In this document: positions 21,633 through 34,144 of the stretch, piece by piece | Position numbering within the stretch: the stretch's first letter is position 1 | How the letters are laid out: each line of letters opens with the position of its first letter | DNA from: Adiantum capillus-veneris | Lineage: Eukaryota; Streptophyta; Polypodiopsida; Polypodiales; Pteridaceae | NCBI GenBank assembly: GCA_014529385.2 | Contig: CM043945.1 | Span: 99,051,463 to 99,115,462 of the forward strand | Length of the DNA stretch: 64,000 nt | Direction of reading: 5' to 3' | The notes under the pieces: model-generated | Database searches by the model: none | What the model saw: only the letters and a program-made list of their open reading frames with translations | What the model was told of the DNA's origin: nothing | Translations under genes and position numbers: made by a program

Positions 21633-21884
21633 GTGTGTGTGTGTATGCTTGAGAGAGAGAGAGAGAGAGTGATTGAGCATTGTTGCGGCATCAATGGAAG
21701 TGGCATCGGCTCCTTCTTCTTTGCGGCATAGGATCTTTCACGACGGAAGCATTGAGCGATGAGTGACACACCATTGCCCCTTTGATCTTGCTAGGACTGT
21801 CTAGCTATATGCTTGCAGCCATTCGTGGCTACACACGGTGTTTTGGCAAGTTCCCAGCTTCCAACATGTGCGGCAAAGTGCATA
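21313..21884 (+). repeat. 3' LTR of element F (about 572 bp)
   Basis: Starts TGTTAACCCTTATGCACACC and aligns along its length with 50838-51469. Shared blocks include ACCCTATCACCT, a TATA box (TATAAAAG, 21507-21514), GGCTCCTTCTTCTT and GAGTGACACAC. After the TATA box it has a GTGTAT hexamer run, then a GA run. The 3' end (GTGCATA) is placed by alignment to GTGCACA of the other copy, so it is approximate. Confidence 0.8.
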
Positions 21885-21980
21885 TTTGTAACACAAAGTA
21901 AAAAGACGTAGCCTTTATAAACATAAAAAAGGCCATCTCTACAAAAAGATATAATAATTTTATGATTTTTTTGGCAAAAC

Positions 21981-22139
21981 AACTTGAAATTTTAGTAAAC
22001 TTTATGACTTAGAAACTTACCATAATTCACTCCATAGAGATTGTATTTTGACATGAAAATAGCTTGAAATTCTAGTAAAATTTATGACTTAGAACTTACC
22101 CTAATTCTCTCCATAGAGATTGTATTTTGACATGGAGAA
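21981..22139. repeat. Tandem duplication, about 80 bp
   Basis: Units beginning AACTTGAAATTTTAGTAAAC (21981) and AGCTTGAAATTCTAGTAAAA (22061) align throughout with a few substitutions; both end near TTGTATTTTGACATG. Confidence 0.9.
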
Positions 22140-24211
22140 AAATCCACTGTTTTCTTTCCCTCATAGCAACCTATGGTAGAAGCAAGGTGAAAAGAACTTC
22201 TTTCTAGCTTGACAAATAAATTAGCAAACCTGGGTAGAAAAACAGGACACTTGAGTGCCCAAATTACAGGACTAGCGTTAAAAGATAACTTCAATTTTTA
22301 TCGTCGTCAAAGCACAAACCGGATTTAAGTGACTTGGTTTGTGGCTAGTTTTGAATGTACCTTATAAGATGCCTCAATAAGAGAAGCCAATATCACCTAA
22401 TAGCTCATGTATATCACCATGGGAATATGGACATCAAACTTATGGGAGAATAGTGAATAATGTCTAGACCAACAAGCATGCACCAATGATGAAATCTCTA
22501 AAGGGAAGGATACCAGACCAAAGACAACCAGCCCAAAGAACAACCTACATTGGGCAAAAAGCTAAATAATAGTATAAGTTAAGGGTAGGCTCTCAATAAT
22601 GTTCCCTTTTAAAATTATAAGTAGGGGGTGGGATATAACTCTCACTTGAGAGGGAGGGGGAAAAGTGGAAGGAGAAGAGAAGAGGTATATATAAGGAGAC
22701 GGTTTTGATGAACACATCAAACACCAACAATTCTAGCACAATGTTTGTAGTTCAGTCTCATGTCAATTAGAAGTTAGTTTCACAAGACATATGCCCTTTT
22801 TACATAAATCAACTTAAGTATAGCCATACTCCCACAATGCTATCAAGGATTTCCTAATAAGCATGCGTTTCTTATTCTCTCTTATGGTGTTTGGATCGTT
22901 TGAGTTCTACAAATAAAGAGAACCCCATCAAGTTATATTGAGAACAAGTAATGCAAAAAAACACGAAAGAGACTTTTTTAAACAAGAGTCTTAGCCATAA
23001 TGTGTTTTCAAAGAAACATGCAAAACCTTATAAGTAAGATAGATGTACAATAATTCTATTTAATATTGCTCTTTTAAGCATAAAAAAGGGGTCCTAATTA
23101 TCATATATTAGTCATATAAATAGACCTAAAGATTCTCTGGTCTTCACATGTGCATGCACTTTTCTATAAAGTATGGATTCCTTGAGGAAAAAGAGGCCTA
23201 TTCAATAGTGGATGACGTGCGAACAATGGGATGTCTGACATTGCCTATGGGGGTGGACCCATAATTGTGTGATAGGGCTATTTCAATGGACTATAAAGTG
23301 ACCAAGGTGTCATTGAAGAGTGCTGAGTACTTGGGGACATGTAAAAAGGTAGCATAAGGAGTGGAGGGACTTGTGGCTAAGAGGAAAATGGCTCCATGGC
23401 CATGGACTATGACACATCACCAAAAAATAGAGTCAAACCAAGATCTCTAGGCAAGCACTAGCAAGGCTCATTAAGCATTCACAAAATTGCAACATCTAGC
23501 TCGATGATGATGCAATGTCTGTCAGGAGGTAGACACTCCATGGCCATGGCACCACAACCAACAAGACTATCTAGCAATGCATCATTGATGCTCATGAACA
23601 TCCTAAGAAGCCAGTTTTAACACGAGAACATGCACATTACAATTTGGACCGCCTAAATATTAGTAAAGAGGGCCTAGACAATGTACCAAGCAAGGAACTT
23701 GCTCTTCTCTACAACTAAACAAAATTTTTATCTACTTATAGTGAATGTCCATGGAGGCTCTTGGAATTTCTCTCAAACAATGTCAACATTTGCATCAAAT
23801 CCCTTCCCATTTGCAGCCATCTTGCCAGTTCCATGCGATAGAAAGGAACTAGCTAAGGGGCATCAAAATTGTGCACAAACATGGGGAGTAGTAGTGCCGC
23901 AACCTATCAAAAATAAACACACATCATGGATCCATAATGAAAGCAACATTACCGGGAATGCAACTAAGATTTAATATGTACTAGATCTATGAAATTAACA
24001 ACATTGGCATACATGGGGCCGGGCATGCTAGAAAAATCGTATAAAAATGCCAAAAGAAGCATGTCTAAGCATTAGGATGTGAATGGGGTATAGGAGGGCC
24101 TCTTTATTTGGAAGTTTAAGGAAATGATTAAGGCTTAAACCAACTTTGACCAAACCAAGAGGAGTGTGGAAAAAAGCCTATGTTAGGCTTTTAAAGAAGT
24201 TATTTCTAAAA

Positions 24212-24353
24212 TTTGGATTTTAAATTAGAATTTTTTTACGAAAAAGAGAGGCGGATAACCTAATTCTAAAAGATATTCTCTCTTTGGATTTTAAATTAGA
24301 AAAAGTAAAAGAGAGACGGATAACTTAATTCTAAAAGATATGTTTTAGAATTT
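24212..24353. repeat. Tandem duplication, about 71 bp
   Basis: Both units start TTTGGATTTTAAATTAGAA and end in TAATTCTAAAAGATAT, with small indels. Confidence 0.85.
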
Positions 24354-24498
24354 TAAATTGTCTTTTTTCCACCCCTCTCCTCTCTTTTTTACATTGAAAC
24401 CACTCTCTCACACACTTGGATGGTTGAAAGGGATTGGTCATGGTGAAAACAACAATGAACCGTTCATGGTGTAATTAGTGAGTTAATCACAAGAAATT

Positions 24499-24532
24499 AG
24501 AGAGAGAGAGTGAGAGAGAGAGAGAGAGAGAG
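24499..24532. repeat. GA microsatellite
   Basis: A 34-bp (AG)n run with one GTGA interruption at the 3' side of the LINE fragment that follows. Confidence 0.95.
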
Positions 24533-24585
24533 TTCTATTATCGTCCTCGGAGGTCAAATATGACCTATGGGACCAAATGAACATG

Positions 24586-25814
24586 TCATGTGGTGTGAGT
24601 GGAGGTCATAAGTGACTCTCGATGCTCAAAAATGGACAAAATGAGCGTCGGAATAGAGAGTCCACATCGTGGTTGGGAGAGGAAGGTATGTAGGGAGAGC
24701 TCATGGCTGAATATATGGGGAAAAGAGGACCTAATGTGGTCAAAATATGAGCACTCAAGTAGTGTGTGGTACTCACTCTCTCGCACTTGACGAGGGCATA
24801 AGGTGCAAAGTCGATGAGACTCCTCACCAGTGCCCCAACATCCTGTCTCGCAGCGTAGAGAATGGGAGCTAAGACGAATGGAGGCAATGGTGTGGATTGC
24901 ACTCAATGGGATGGGCTCAATGATGTGGAGATGGGTTCGGTTACCGCGTTCTGAGAAGAAGAGAGATTTATAGTTTGGGGCAATGTGTGTGGTGTAATGG
25001 CTGAAGCGAGAACCTCCGGATTTCTCCCAAGCCGTGATACATTGGCGTTGTAAGAAGGCCTCATTAACTTGGGATTCGATCAACGCATCCTTGACCAAGT
25101 GACATGCATCCCATCTTCCAAACCATTTCTTGATGTCAAGCATCCACCCCAAACTTAGTATTTTGCTGCATGTCTTTTGGACCTTTTGACTTGCTTCATA
25201 TGCGATTCTAGGAAGTCGATACAAAGGGCTATGTTGTGTCTTAAGCATGTACTCCACAACCCTTTGCATGCCCAAGACCTCCATGGGAAGCGATCCGGAC
25301 TCAAGAAGTAAGAGCATGTAGGGTGTTTGTGTCTTGACTTGGATAAAGTTGGTGAGAAAACGCTTTTGGACATTCTCAAACTCTTTCCAAGTAGACTTCC
25401 CAATGCTACCACCCCACACCTCCACTCCATAAAGAAGCACCGGTGTCACCAATGTGTCAAAGAGGTTCTTTTTGAGAGCCCAACACTTGATATCTCCAGC
25501 ATTGCACATATTCTCAAATACATAATAAGCCCTCTTTCTGGCTTCCAAGCGACGCATTACGCAATCTTTCCATCTATGATTGGATGGAACCAGCCAAGGT
25601 ACTTGAAACTATCTACCACTTCAAGTTGCTCATTGTTGTATACAATGCATGGATTTTCATCATTGAGGGTCTTTACAAGCATAACCTTGGTTTTGGATCC
25701 ATTCACGATCAGCCCGCTATGCAGGCAAAAGCGTTCCAAGACACTCATAAGCTTTTGTGCATCTTCTAAGGTATGGGCCAAGAGCACTACATCATCGGCA
25801 TAAAGAAAAAGCAT
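24586..25814 (-). pseudogene. L1-like LINE ORF2, C-terminal part (copy 1)
   Basis: Minus-strand frame 25814-25557 contains the RT active-site region FLYADDVVLLAHTLEDAQKL and SGLIVNGSKTKVM. After a frameshift near 25590, frame 25557-24586 continues with the RT thumb and C-terminal region (LFDTLVTPVLLYGVEVWGGS). Near the end is a Cys/His cluster, CTLCPRQVRESEYHTLLEC (CX2C...HX4C), seen at the C-terminus of many plant LINEs (zf-RVT type). The 5' part of the element (ORF1, endonuclease, RT N-terminus) is absent, the usual 5' truncation of LINE insertions. It shares 70-80% of residues by eye with the copy at 40.4 kb. Confidence 0.85.
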
Positions 25815-25823
25815 GATCGGATT

Positions 25824-27683
25824 TGTTAACCATCCTCAATTGCATGAGCATTTTCACTACACTAGCATACCCACTCTTATGAACTTTGCATTTTACTTTT
25901 ACAGTATCATTCATTGAACTGTTCTACTTTCACAGAATCAAGCATCAACTCTTGCATAATCACTCAAAAGAAGTTACGATTACAAGTTGGTGCACTCTAA
26001 AGTTCTATGTTTGCAATTTATGGCCCACACTAAAGCAACGATCATCATAGAGAACATATGCATTGTTCTTTTCAAGTTTGTATTCTTTCAAATTTGTCTT
26101 GTAATTGCAATATGGGGGGAGCAAGGGGATAGCTTCATGGATGTCGTGACCATGTTGCTTGAACATAAAAACTCTTACTACTTCCATGGAGATGCTCCAT
26201 GGAGTAGATTGCAATAAAACAAGAAAAAAATGGGGAATACGATCATCCAAGAGATTCCTTGTATTCTTAAGGTTTTGTTTGATTAAACATTATAATGAAC
26301 TAAGAATACAAAATTATACCTCAAGAAACTTAAACTAAGAATAAAACTTCATCGAGAATAGCTCTAGCATAACATAGAGGGTTAAGTGTGAAATTTCTCA
26401 TACATGTTTGGAAACGGTTGGCGTAGGTGTTTACGTGTGGGATGCAACGGGGGATGGTCCTTTCTGGCTATGATTAATAACCGTGTTCATTCAATACCCT
26501 AGAATTGGGATTAGATGGGAGTGAGTCTCGATCAGGTGGTGAGACCCGCAGATACGTCTGGAAATTGGCCTAGTCCGGGTAGGCCTAATGTCGACAAAAA
26601 AAGGAGGAAGGAAAATGGATCCAAGAAGAGATCGGATAAGGGAGGAAGATGTGATTTAATTAAGGAACTCTTCTAATTGTTTGGTAAAAAGGAACCTTGG
26701 AAAGGTTAGGAACCTAAATGGGCTATCCCACAATTGTCCTTATTAGTAGGACCTTTGCTCTACTTTGCCGGATATTTATCTAAAAGGAACTTAAGGTACA
26801 TTAATTGTTAGACTTTCCCAAACAAAATAAAGAAAAATAAGAATTGAAAATTGTGTAAAGACACTACCTCCACACATGGCGGAGAAGACAAGATATCTGA
26901 GTCCTAGAGCAAGGATAGGGATATGCGTGGAGAAGTATATGTGACTACTTGAAAGATAGCTAGATAGCTTTATTAATACTAAAGGAAAAAGGAAGTGAAA
27001 TATTCTAAAAAGAAAAAAGGTGGGAGCGATCTGATAAATGCACACTTGCAAGGGTATGCAATAGTTTGCATACTTCTTTCAATGCTTGAAATGTATTCTT
27101 CATTCGACATGTTTGAAATATTATTTTTTCTAGTATCATAGTATTACCTTAGAAAGGTGCATTTGTCAAATGGTTCGGTGGGAGGGTGGATTTTGGAGGG
27201 TTAATTTTTTGGCCAGAAAGTTGAACCCAATTTTATGTTGTCCGTTAAGTTAAGACAATAAACAGAGAAATGGATTCCGATCTAAGAGTGAAGATTAAAC
27301 TTAGGAACAAGGGCTTTGTATAGTTAGTAATCACAATCATCTTAGCAAAACATACTGACAGCTATGCTCAATCATAATCAAGAAAAAAGCGTAAGTGACC
27401 TTGTAGCAAGGGTGAATTAGAGAACTCCCACTAGTTGACCCTGGAAGGTTGAGCTCACATTTAGTCTAATGACTTCAACTCAAAAATTTGAATTAATAAA
27501 AAAAGATATTTTGGGGTTAAGGGTTCCATATGAGAAACGTGAATGCTATCATCCCCTTGAGTTGGCATTGAAGAGAAGGAGGAGTCTTGTCTTGGTGTCA
27601 GTCTCAAGTGGGAGGGATGTCAGGAATCATGGTGTATCCATTTGGAGATGGTGCAATCAGCAGTCCATTGCGTGGACCTTACA
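25824..27683 (+). repeat. Repeat family R, copy 1 (candidate long LTR)
   Basis: This segment aligns to 31181-32950 on the plus strand, and its first part to 30340-30600 and 29715-30300 in reverse. It begins TGTTAACCATCC where the LINE ends and finishes CTTACA, two bases before a PBS-like TGGTATTAGAG. TG...CA ends plus a PBS suggest a long LTR of about 1.86 kb, but copies 2 and 3 extend further left than copy 1, so this boundary may be a truncation. No coding sequence. Confidence 0.55.
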
Positions 27684-27685
27684 AG

Positions 27686-27703
27686 TGGTATTAGAGTGCA
27701 GAT
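27686..27703 (+). other. Primer-binding-site-like sequence
   Basis: TGGTATTAGAGTGCAGAT resembles the initiator-Met site TGGTATCAGAGC with two transitions in the first 12 bases, two bases after a CA end. Confidence 0.5.
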
Positions 27704-28860
27704 TATATCCTTGATTAGATAGAGACTTTAGTAACACTTTTGTAGGAAGAGAGTGAGGTATGGACATAAAATGGCATGGAACTCTCAAGAATGAGAAGTT
27801 CTCAAAAACATTGTGTAAGAGCAAGCAAAAATAGAAAATGGCCAAGAACTCTCGAGAAGGAGTTCTCAAAATTGTGCAAGAGGAAATGGAAGTAGAAACT
27901 CTAGAAGAGGAAAGGCGAACACGCTAGAACATTTTGTCCACTTCATCTTTCTTGTAAAAGATACTTCTTTTCAAAAACACAAATGGTAAACAAGTTTTAG
28001 TGCAAGGGAGAACAAGAGAAGCCCCCTTGAAAGTACTCAGACTGCTGAGATTTTGTAAAAAATTGTTGTAACAAAATCATATTTTAATAAGACCATTTTG
28101 TATATTGAGAAATTTAAGGAACAAAGAAACACAAAAAGTAAATAAGATTGTTCAAGATAAGTTCAAATCTAATTTCATCATTAAGAGACTACAACTCAAG
28201 GCTCCCCCCATGGGTATAGAGTTGAGAGTATCATTGGCTAGTAGATCCAGTAATTTCATAGACAAGGAAGGCATATACCTTCTAGTATAGCTTAAAAGGT
28301 CATTCTAGTTCTCATTCAATTTTATGTACGCAAGATGGAAAAATATGTATAAGGAGTTTTAGGGATGGAGTGGTGAGAAAAAATCAAGTTATTGCAATCA
28401 AGGGAACATAACATTTTCATACAATTAAAGAGAACAAGTTGCAAGTACAAGGCAGGTCTATTCAACTATGTCATCAACTTAAATAAGCCAAAGAAGAAAT
28501 CATGTGGCTTAGAATCTAAAAGATATCAAGATATAATCCAAAAAAGAAATGAAAAAAAAACTCCTCCTATCAAATTTTATCCAAGTCTAGAATATTGTAT
28601 TTTTCTTCACTATTAGCCCTAGGGTTTTAAGGACGGTTCTCTGAAAAGAATGAAATTGAAGAACTTAGCATTTACAAAATTCTAAAGAAGTGCTTTTCTT
28701 GATCATTAATTATTCCCCCAAATGTAGTTTTTGGACGTGATAAAGAGAATCCATCTTTTGAAATGTTTGACTTTTAAAGAGGTTTCAATATACCCTTGTA
28801 TATTTGTAAGATTTAGAACCTATCACTTAAAGAAAGTGGTTTTCTTTTGCCACAATCATA
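27704..28860. other. Unassigned sequence
   Basis: About 1.15 kb, A-rich on the plus strand. Open frames at 28105-28290 and 28392-28616 are Lys-rich and unrecognised. By position it could be decayed leader or gag of the element starting at the PBS-like site. Confidence 0.35.
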
Positions 28861-28989
28861 GACTCGCCTGTCGCTAACACTTCAAATTCTATTCTTCTTG
28901 ATGAACGAGCACCACCAACACCTCAAGTTGTTCTTGTACAAAATCGGATGCCACTTACTATAGTACTCATAGAGGATTTTGGGTGTGAC

Positions 28990-29714
28990 AAGGATCTGAA
29001 GATCTTGCTTAAATATCTGTAATCATGTACATTTTTAGGTGTGGGTGATGATGTGCCTACTCAACTAGAAGGATGGATAATTCAAATGGATGACTACTTT
29101 GCTCTTTCCAGCTAAAATGTAGTTTCTTGGGGGATAATGAGGAGAGCTAAGCTAGAAGCACCAGCCAAAACATGGTGGAAGCTCAACGGCCAATCTCGCC
29201 AAGTAGCTGAGGTTACTCAGGGTTGGGATGAGTTAAATCGACAACTCAAGGAGCAATATCTTCCCCTAGACTACACCACTAAGATGAATGAGTATCTTTC
29301 TTGCAAGGTAAGGAACAAGTATGTCGAAGCTTACTATAAAGAGTTCGTTTAACTTTCAAGGTATGCTCCTCTTATGACATAGGAACAAAAGTTAAGTCGC
29401 TTCATCCTTGGGCTTGGAGAAGATTTGGCTCCCGAAGTAGAGCCCTTTGACCTGCCTCACTGGTGGACACTCTAATCCGGGCCAAGTCAAACCATAAGAC
29501 TATTTTTAAGGGAGGTACTACAACAAATAGGAAACATGAAATCCCTTCTTACCCCAATCAACCCTCTAGAGCACCCAAAGGGCCATTTATTCCAACGCCA
29601 AGTGCCCAACCCCAATCGTCACGGCATTTTATTCATGTGAATGCTCTTCCAGTCACTCAAAGTGGAAGGCAAATTCAATGTTATAAATGTCTAGAATTTG
29701 GCCATAAGAAGACA
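28990..29714 (+). pseudogene. Gypsy-type gag remnant
   Basis: Frame 29041-29115 reads a gag opening (LEGWIIQMDDYF), then a TAA. Frame 29137-29352 contains KLEAPAKTWWKLN, WDELNRQLKEQYLP and VEAYYKEF, a Retrotrans_gag pattern. Further frames give LSRFILGLGEDLAPEVE and a zinc knuckle reading CYKCLEFGHKKTD, which stops just before its last Cys. At exactly that point (29715) repeat R begins in inverse orientation, so the knuckle was cut by a rearrangement or insertion. The rest of the element is not found on the other side of the palindrome. Confidence 0.7.
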
Positions 29715-30845
29715 GATCCATTCTCCTTCTTCCTTTTCTCTTCAAATCATGCCTACCCAGACTAGGCCGATTTCCATACGCATTCGCGGATCTCACCACC
29801 CACTGGTCGGGACTCACTGCCATCCAATCCCTATTCTAGGGCATTGAATAAATCCAAGCTCAAAATATAGACCTAGCCAGAAAGGACCACCCCCCGTTGC
29901 ATCCCACATGTAAACACATGCGTCGGCCTTTTCCAAACATGTATAAAAGTTTACACTTAAAACCTCTATGTTATGTCAGGGCTATCCACGTCAAATCTTC
30001 TCCATAAAGTTTCAATCCTAGTTTAAGTTCCTTGAGTCATAATTCCCTTAGTTCCTAGTTCATTTTAATATTTACTCAAATAAGACCTTAAGAATACAAA
30101 TCTCTTGGAAGTTATGAGTTTTGTTTCAACGTAATGTTTTTAGGTTAATCCCGTGGTTGATCATATTTCCCATTTTCTTCTTGTTTTATTGCAATCTATG
30201 GAGCATCTCCATGGAAGCAGTGCGAGTTTTTATGTTCAAGCAACACGTCCATGAAATCCATAAAGCTATCCCCTTGCTCCCCCATTTTGCAATTGCAAAT
30301 CAAATTTAAAAGAATGCAAACTTGAAAAGAACAATGCATATGCTCTCTATGATGATTTTTGCTTTAGTGTGGGCCATAAATTGCAAATATAGAACTTTAC
30401 AGTGCACCAAATTGCAATCATAACTTCTTTTGAGTGATTATGCAAGAGTCGATGTTTGATTGTGTGAGAGTAGAACATTTCAATGAATGATACTATAAAA
30501 GTAAAATGCAAAGTTCCTAAGAGTGGGTATGCTAGTGTAGTGAAAATGCTCATGCAATTGAGTATGAATGGTTAACAAATCCTTCTTTGAGATGGGATTT
30601 AAGCATACCTTGTTACCGTGGAGAGAATTAATCTCGTTTCTAGGAGCGGCTTAGAGTTTTGGGATTTTTCCAATCGACAAGAGGGAAGGGAGGATAACCC
30701 TACTTGTAATGGGATCCCTTCTTTCAAATAAAACTCCTTCGATTATGAATTACCCTTTCAAACTCAACTTCCACTTGAGAGAATTAGGTACTAACTTAAG
30801 TATGTCACTGAAACTTTTACACACATAATTTATGCAAAAGAAAGA
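29715..30845 (-). repeat. Repeat family R, copy 2: left arm of a large palindrome
   Basis: Reverse complement of 30931-31960, with scattered substitutions and small indels. It also matches copy 1 in its outer part. It retains about 100 bp (30440-30550) that is deleted in the right arm. Confidence 0.85.
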
Positions 30846-30930
30846 AAAAGTTGTGAACCTTTCATGAGAGCATTTCTTTTGGCGTTATTATATGTTTGAG
30901 TAAACTATATATGTATACATAGTTTTTTCT

Positions 30931-32955
30931 TCATTTTGCATAAATTATATGTGTAAAAGTTTCAATGACATACTTAAGTTAGTACTTAATTCTCTCAAGA
31001 GGAAGTTGAGTTTTGAAGGGTAATATTATCATAATCAAAGGAGTTTTATTTGAAACAAGGATCCCATTACAAGTAGGGTTATCCTCCCTCCCTTCTTGTC
31101 AATCGGAAAAATCCACCAACGAGATTAATCATTTCCACAATAACAAGGTATGCTTAAATCCCATCTCAAAGAATGATTTATTAACCATTCTCACACAATC
31201 AAGCATCGACTCTTGCATAATCACTCAAAAGAAGTTATCATTGCAATTTGGTGCACTCGTTCTATGTTTACAATTTATGGCCCACACTAAAGCAAAAATC
31301 ATTATAGAGATCTTATGCATTGTTCTTTTCAAGTTTGCATTCTTTCAAATTTGATTTGTAATTGTGATATGGGGGGGAGCAAGGGGATAGCTTCATGGAT
31401 GTCGTGACTGTGTTGCTTGAACATAAAAACTCACACTGCTTCCATGGAGATGCTCCATAGATTGCAAATAAAAAATTAAAAAATGAAAAATATGATCAAC
31501 CACGTGATTAACCTAAAAACATTACGTTGAAACAAAACTCATAAACTTCCAAGAGATTCGTTGTATTCTTACGGTCTTATTTGAGTAAATATTAAAATGA
31601 ACTAGGAACTAAGGAAACTATAACTCAAGGTACTATAACTATGATTAAAACTTTATGGAGAAGATTTGACGTGGATAGCCCTGACTTAACATAGAGGTTT
31701 TAAGTGTGAAATTTTTCATACATGTTTGGAAAAGGCCGGTGCATGTGTTTACATGTGGGATGCAACGGGGGGTGGTATTTTTTGGCTAAGACTAATAACG
31801 GTTGGTCTATATTTTGAGCTTGGGTTTATTCAATGCCCTGGAATTGGGATTGGATGGGAGTGAGTCCCGGTCGGGTGGTGAGACCCACGGATGAGTCTGG
31901 AAATTAGCCTAGTCCGGGTAGGCCTGATGCCGACGCAAAAAGGAGGAAGAAAAATGGATCAAAAAGGGGATCGGATAAGGGAGGAAGATGTGATTTAATT
32001 AAGGAACTCTTCTAATTGTTTGGCAAAAAGGAACCTTAGAAAGGCTAGGAACCTAAATGGACTATCCCGCAATTGTCCTCATCATTCAAACCTTTGCTTT
32101 TCTTTTTGAAACATTTATTTAAAAGCACTTAAGGTAGATTAATTGTAAGTCTTTCCCAAATAAAATAAAGAAAAATAGGAATTGAAAATTGTGTAAAGGT
32201 GCCGCCTCCACACGTGGAAAAGGAAACAAGATACCCAAGTCTTGGAATGAGAATAGTGATATGCCTGGAGAAGTATATGTGATTACTTAAAAGATAACTA
32301 GATAAGTTTACTAATACTAATTCTAATAAGAAAAAGGGTGGAAACGACTTGATAAATGCATACTTGCAAGGGTATGCAACAAGTTGATGCTTCTTTCAAT
32401 GCTTGAAATGTATTCTTGGTTCGACATGTTTGGAATATTGTTTTTCCTAGTATCATAGTAATACCTTGACAATGGTGCATTGATCGAATGGTTTGGTGGG
32501 AGGGTGGATCCCGGAGGGTTATTTGTTGCCGAAAAAGATGAACCCAATTTTATATTGTCCATTGAGTTCAGTGAATAATGGGGAAATGGATTCCGATCTA
32601 CGGAGTGGGATTGAACTTGGGAACAAGGGCTTCGTGTATTTAGTAAATACACTCATCTTGGGGAACACACCGACAATTGTGATCGATCTTAACCGAGAAG
32701 AAAGTGTCAGTGACCTTGAACCAAGGGTGAATTAGAGAACTCCCACCAGTTGACCCTGAAAGGTTGGGCATACTTTTAATCCTATGACTTCGGCTGGAAA
32801 TTTTGAATTGATAAGGAAAGATATTTTGGGTTAAGGGTTCCATATGAGAAAAAGTGAATGCTATCACCCCTTGAGGTGGCATCGAAGAGCAGGAGGAGTC
32901 TTGTCTTGGTGTCAGTCTCAAGCGGGAGTGATATCAGTAATTGTGGCGTATCCAT
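30931..32955 (+). repeat. Repeat family R, copy 3: right arm of the palindrome and its extension
   Basis: 30931-31960 pairs with the left arm. 31961-32955 continues colinear with copy 1 (26640-27660), including GGAGTCTTGTCTTGGTGTCAG. It ends near 32955, where similarity to copy 1 stops and a Copia gag relic begins. Confidence 0.8.
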
Positions 32956-32964
32956 TTGGAGGCA

Positions 32965-34075
32965 TGGTCCTCACAATGTTCTTATGTCAAAGGGAATTTG
33001 GAATGTTGTGCAGGGCAATGATGTACATGCGCCTTCTGTGGATACATGCTATGTTAAGGATGTTGCAGGATTTGGTGGCATGATCGTTACTGCTAGAGCT
33101 ATTTTGCCTACATCTGAGCAATCTCATTGGGATGCTAGAGATGCGCAAGCTTCATGTATTGATTGCATTATCTATGAAGCATACTATTACTCCTCATGTT
33201 CAATCAACTAAATCAGTAAAACAGGCTTGGGATATTTTGGTTGGTCTTTATGCAAGCTGCTATGAGGCTAAAATTTCATCGTTTTGTAAAAAGTTAGAGT
33301 CAAAGATTATGCATGAGGAAGATGACATGGACACTTTCCTTGTTGGTTTCAAGGATATTAATGAGAAACTCATTTTTGCGAGCGAAGTCATTTTTGACAA
33401 TTCACTTGTGCACACTATTGTTGATGCATTGCCAGACTTTTGCTAATACTTGGAGACTTATGACCCAAGGAAATCTTGATGTTGTCAAGTTTAATGCATT
33501 ATGCAGATTGACATTACAAGAGTCACTTTCAAGTAAAAATTAGGGCTTAACAACGTACATTTAAACAAGATTTTGCTTCTACTCAAAGTAAAGATGGTAA
33601 CAACAATGTAGCCACTTCTCATGGTTCTTTGGTGAGTAGAAAATCACATGTTCCTAATGCTTCTACTAGTAGCACCTTGTCTGGGAATTGTGGTGGAAAA
33701 ATCAAGAAGAAGATATGTTGCCATTATTGCAAAGCTAATGATCACTTGATTAATAAATGTCCTAAATTGAAGGCAAAAGAGGCCAAGAAGAAAGAGGCTA
33801 GTTCCTCTACAAGTGCAGCTATTGTAGAATCTTTTGTGAAAGGAGATTGTGAGGCTGATGGAGATGTAGAGTGGGCATTTAGTGCGGAATTCACTTATGA
33901 TCCTTCTATCCACATGCGTGGTACTTTGACAATGGTGCTACAAAGCACATTACCGCACATCGTGACATGTTTACCTCTCTCAAGTCTATCCTCATGGGAA
34001 TACGATCATTTGTGCCAACAATGCCTCTTATCTGATCAAAGGACTTGGAAAGATTTTGCTAATTGCGGATAAATG
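32965..34075 (+). pseudogene. Copia gag-protease remnant
   Basis: Pieces in successive frames give a Copia gag: MSKGIWNVVQGNDVHAPSVD, then 33132-33446 with HTITPHVQSTKSVKQAWDIL, LYASCYEAKI and EKLIFASEVIFDNSLVHTIV. A zinc knuckle CCHYCKANDHLINKC (CX2CX4HX4C intact) lies at about 33715-33760. A protease start (FDNGATKHITAHRDMF) lies at about 33920-33970 in a second frame; its DNG replaces the usual DSG. Similarity fades by 34075. No integrase or RT follows. Confidence 0.75.
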
Positions 34076-34141
34076 GGGATTAGTAAGGTTGGCATTCATC
34101 TTAGTATACTTGATAATCACCAAAATACTGATTATTCAATG

Positions 34142-34144
<3 letters not shown>

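Larger units (their letters stand above)
10390..21884 (+). mobile_element. Element F: decayed Gypsy-type LTR retrotransposon carrying a nested Copia element
   Basis: The order on the plus strand is RT, RNase H, a residue of integrase (split by element G at 12366-17816), a retropepsin-like segment, a further open frame, a polypurine tract and a 3' LTR. The LTR belongs to the same family as 50838-51469, which is followed by a primer site resembling that of Athila-type Gypsy elements (Asp tRNA). The 5' boundary is not visible and the start given is only where pol similarity begins. Frameshifts and stops are frequent, so the element is dead. Confidence 0.7.
21885..24498. other. Anonymous AT-rich sequence
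   Basis: About 2.6 kb with no recognisable coding sequence on either strand. It holds two diverged tandem duplications, listed separately. Short frames of 60-97 codons have no family resemblance. Confidence 0.4.
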
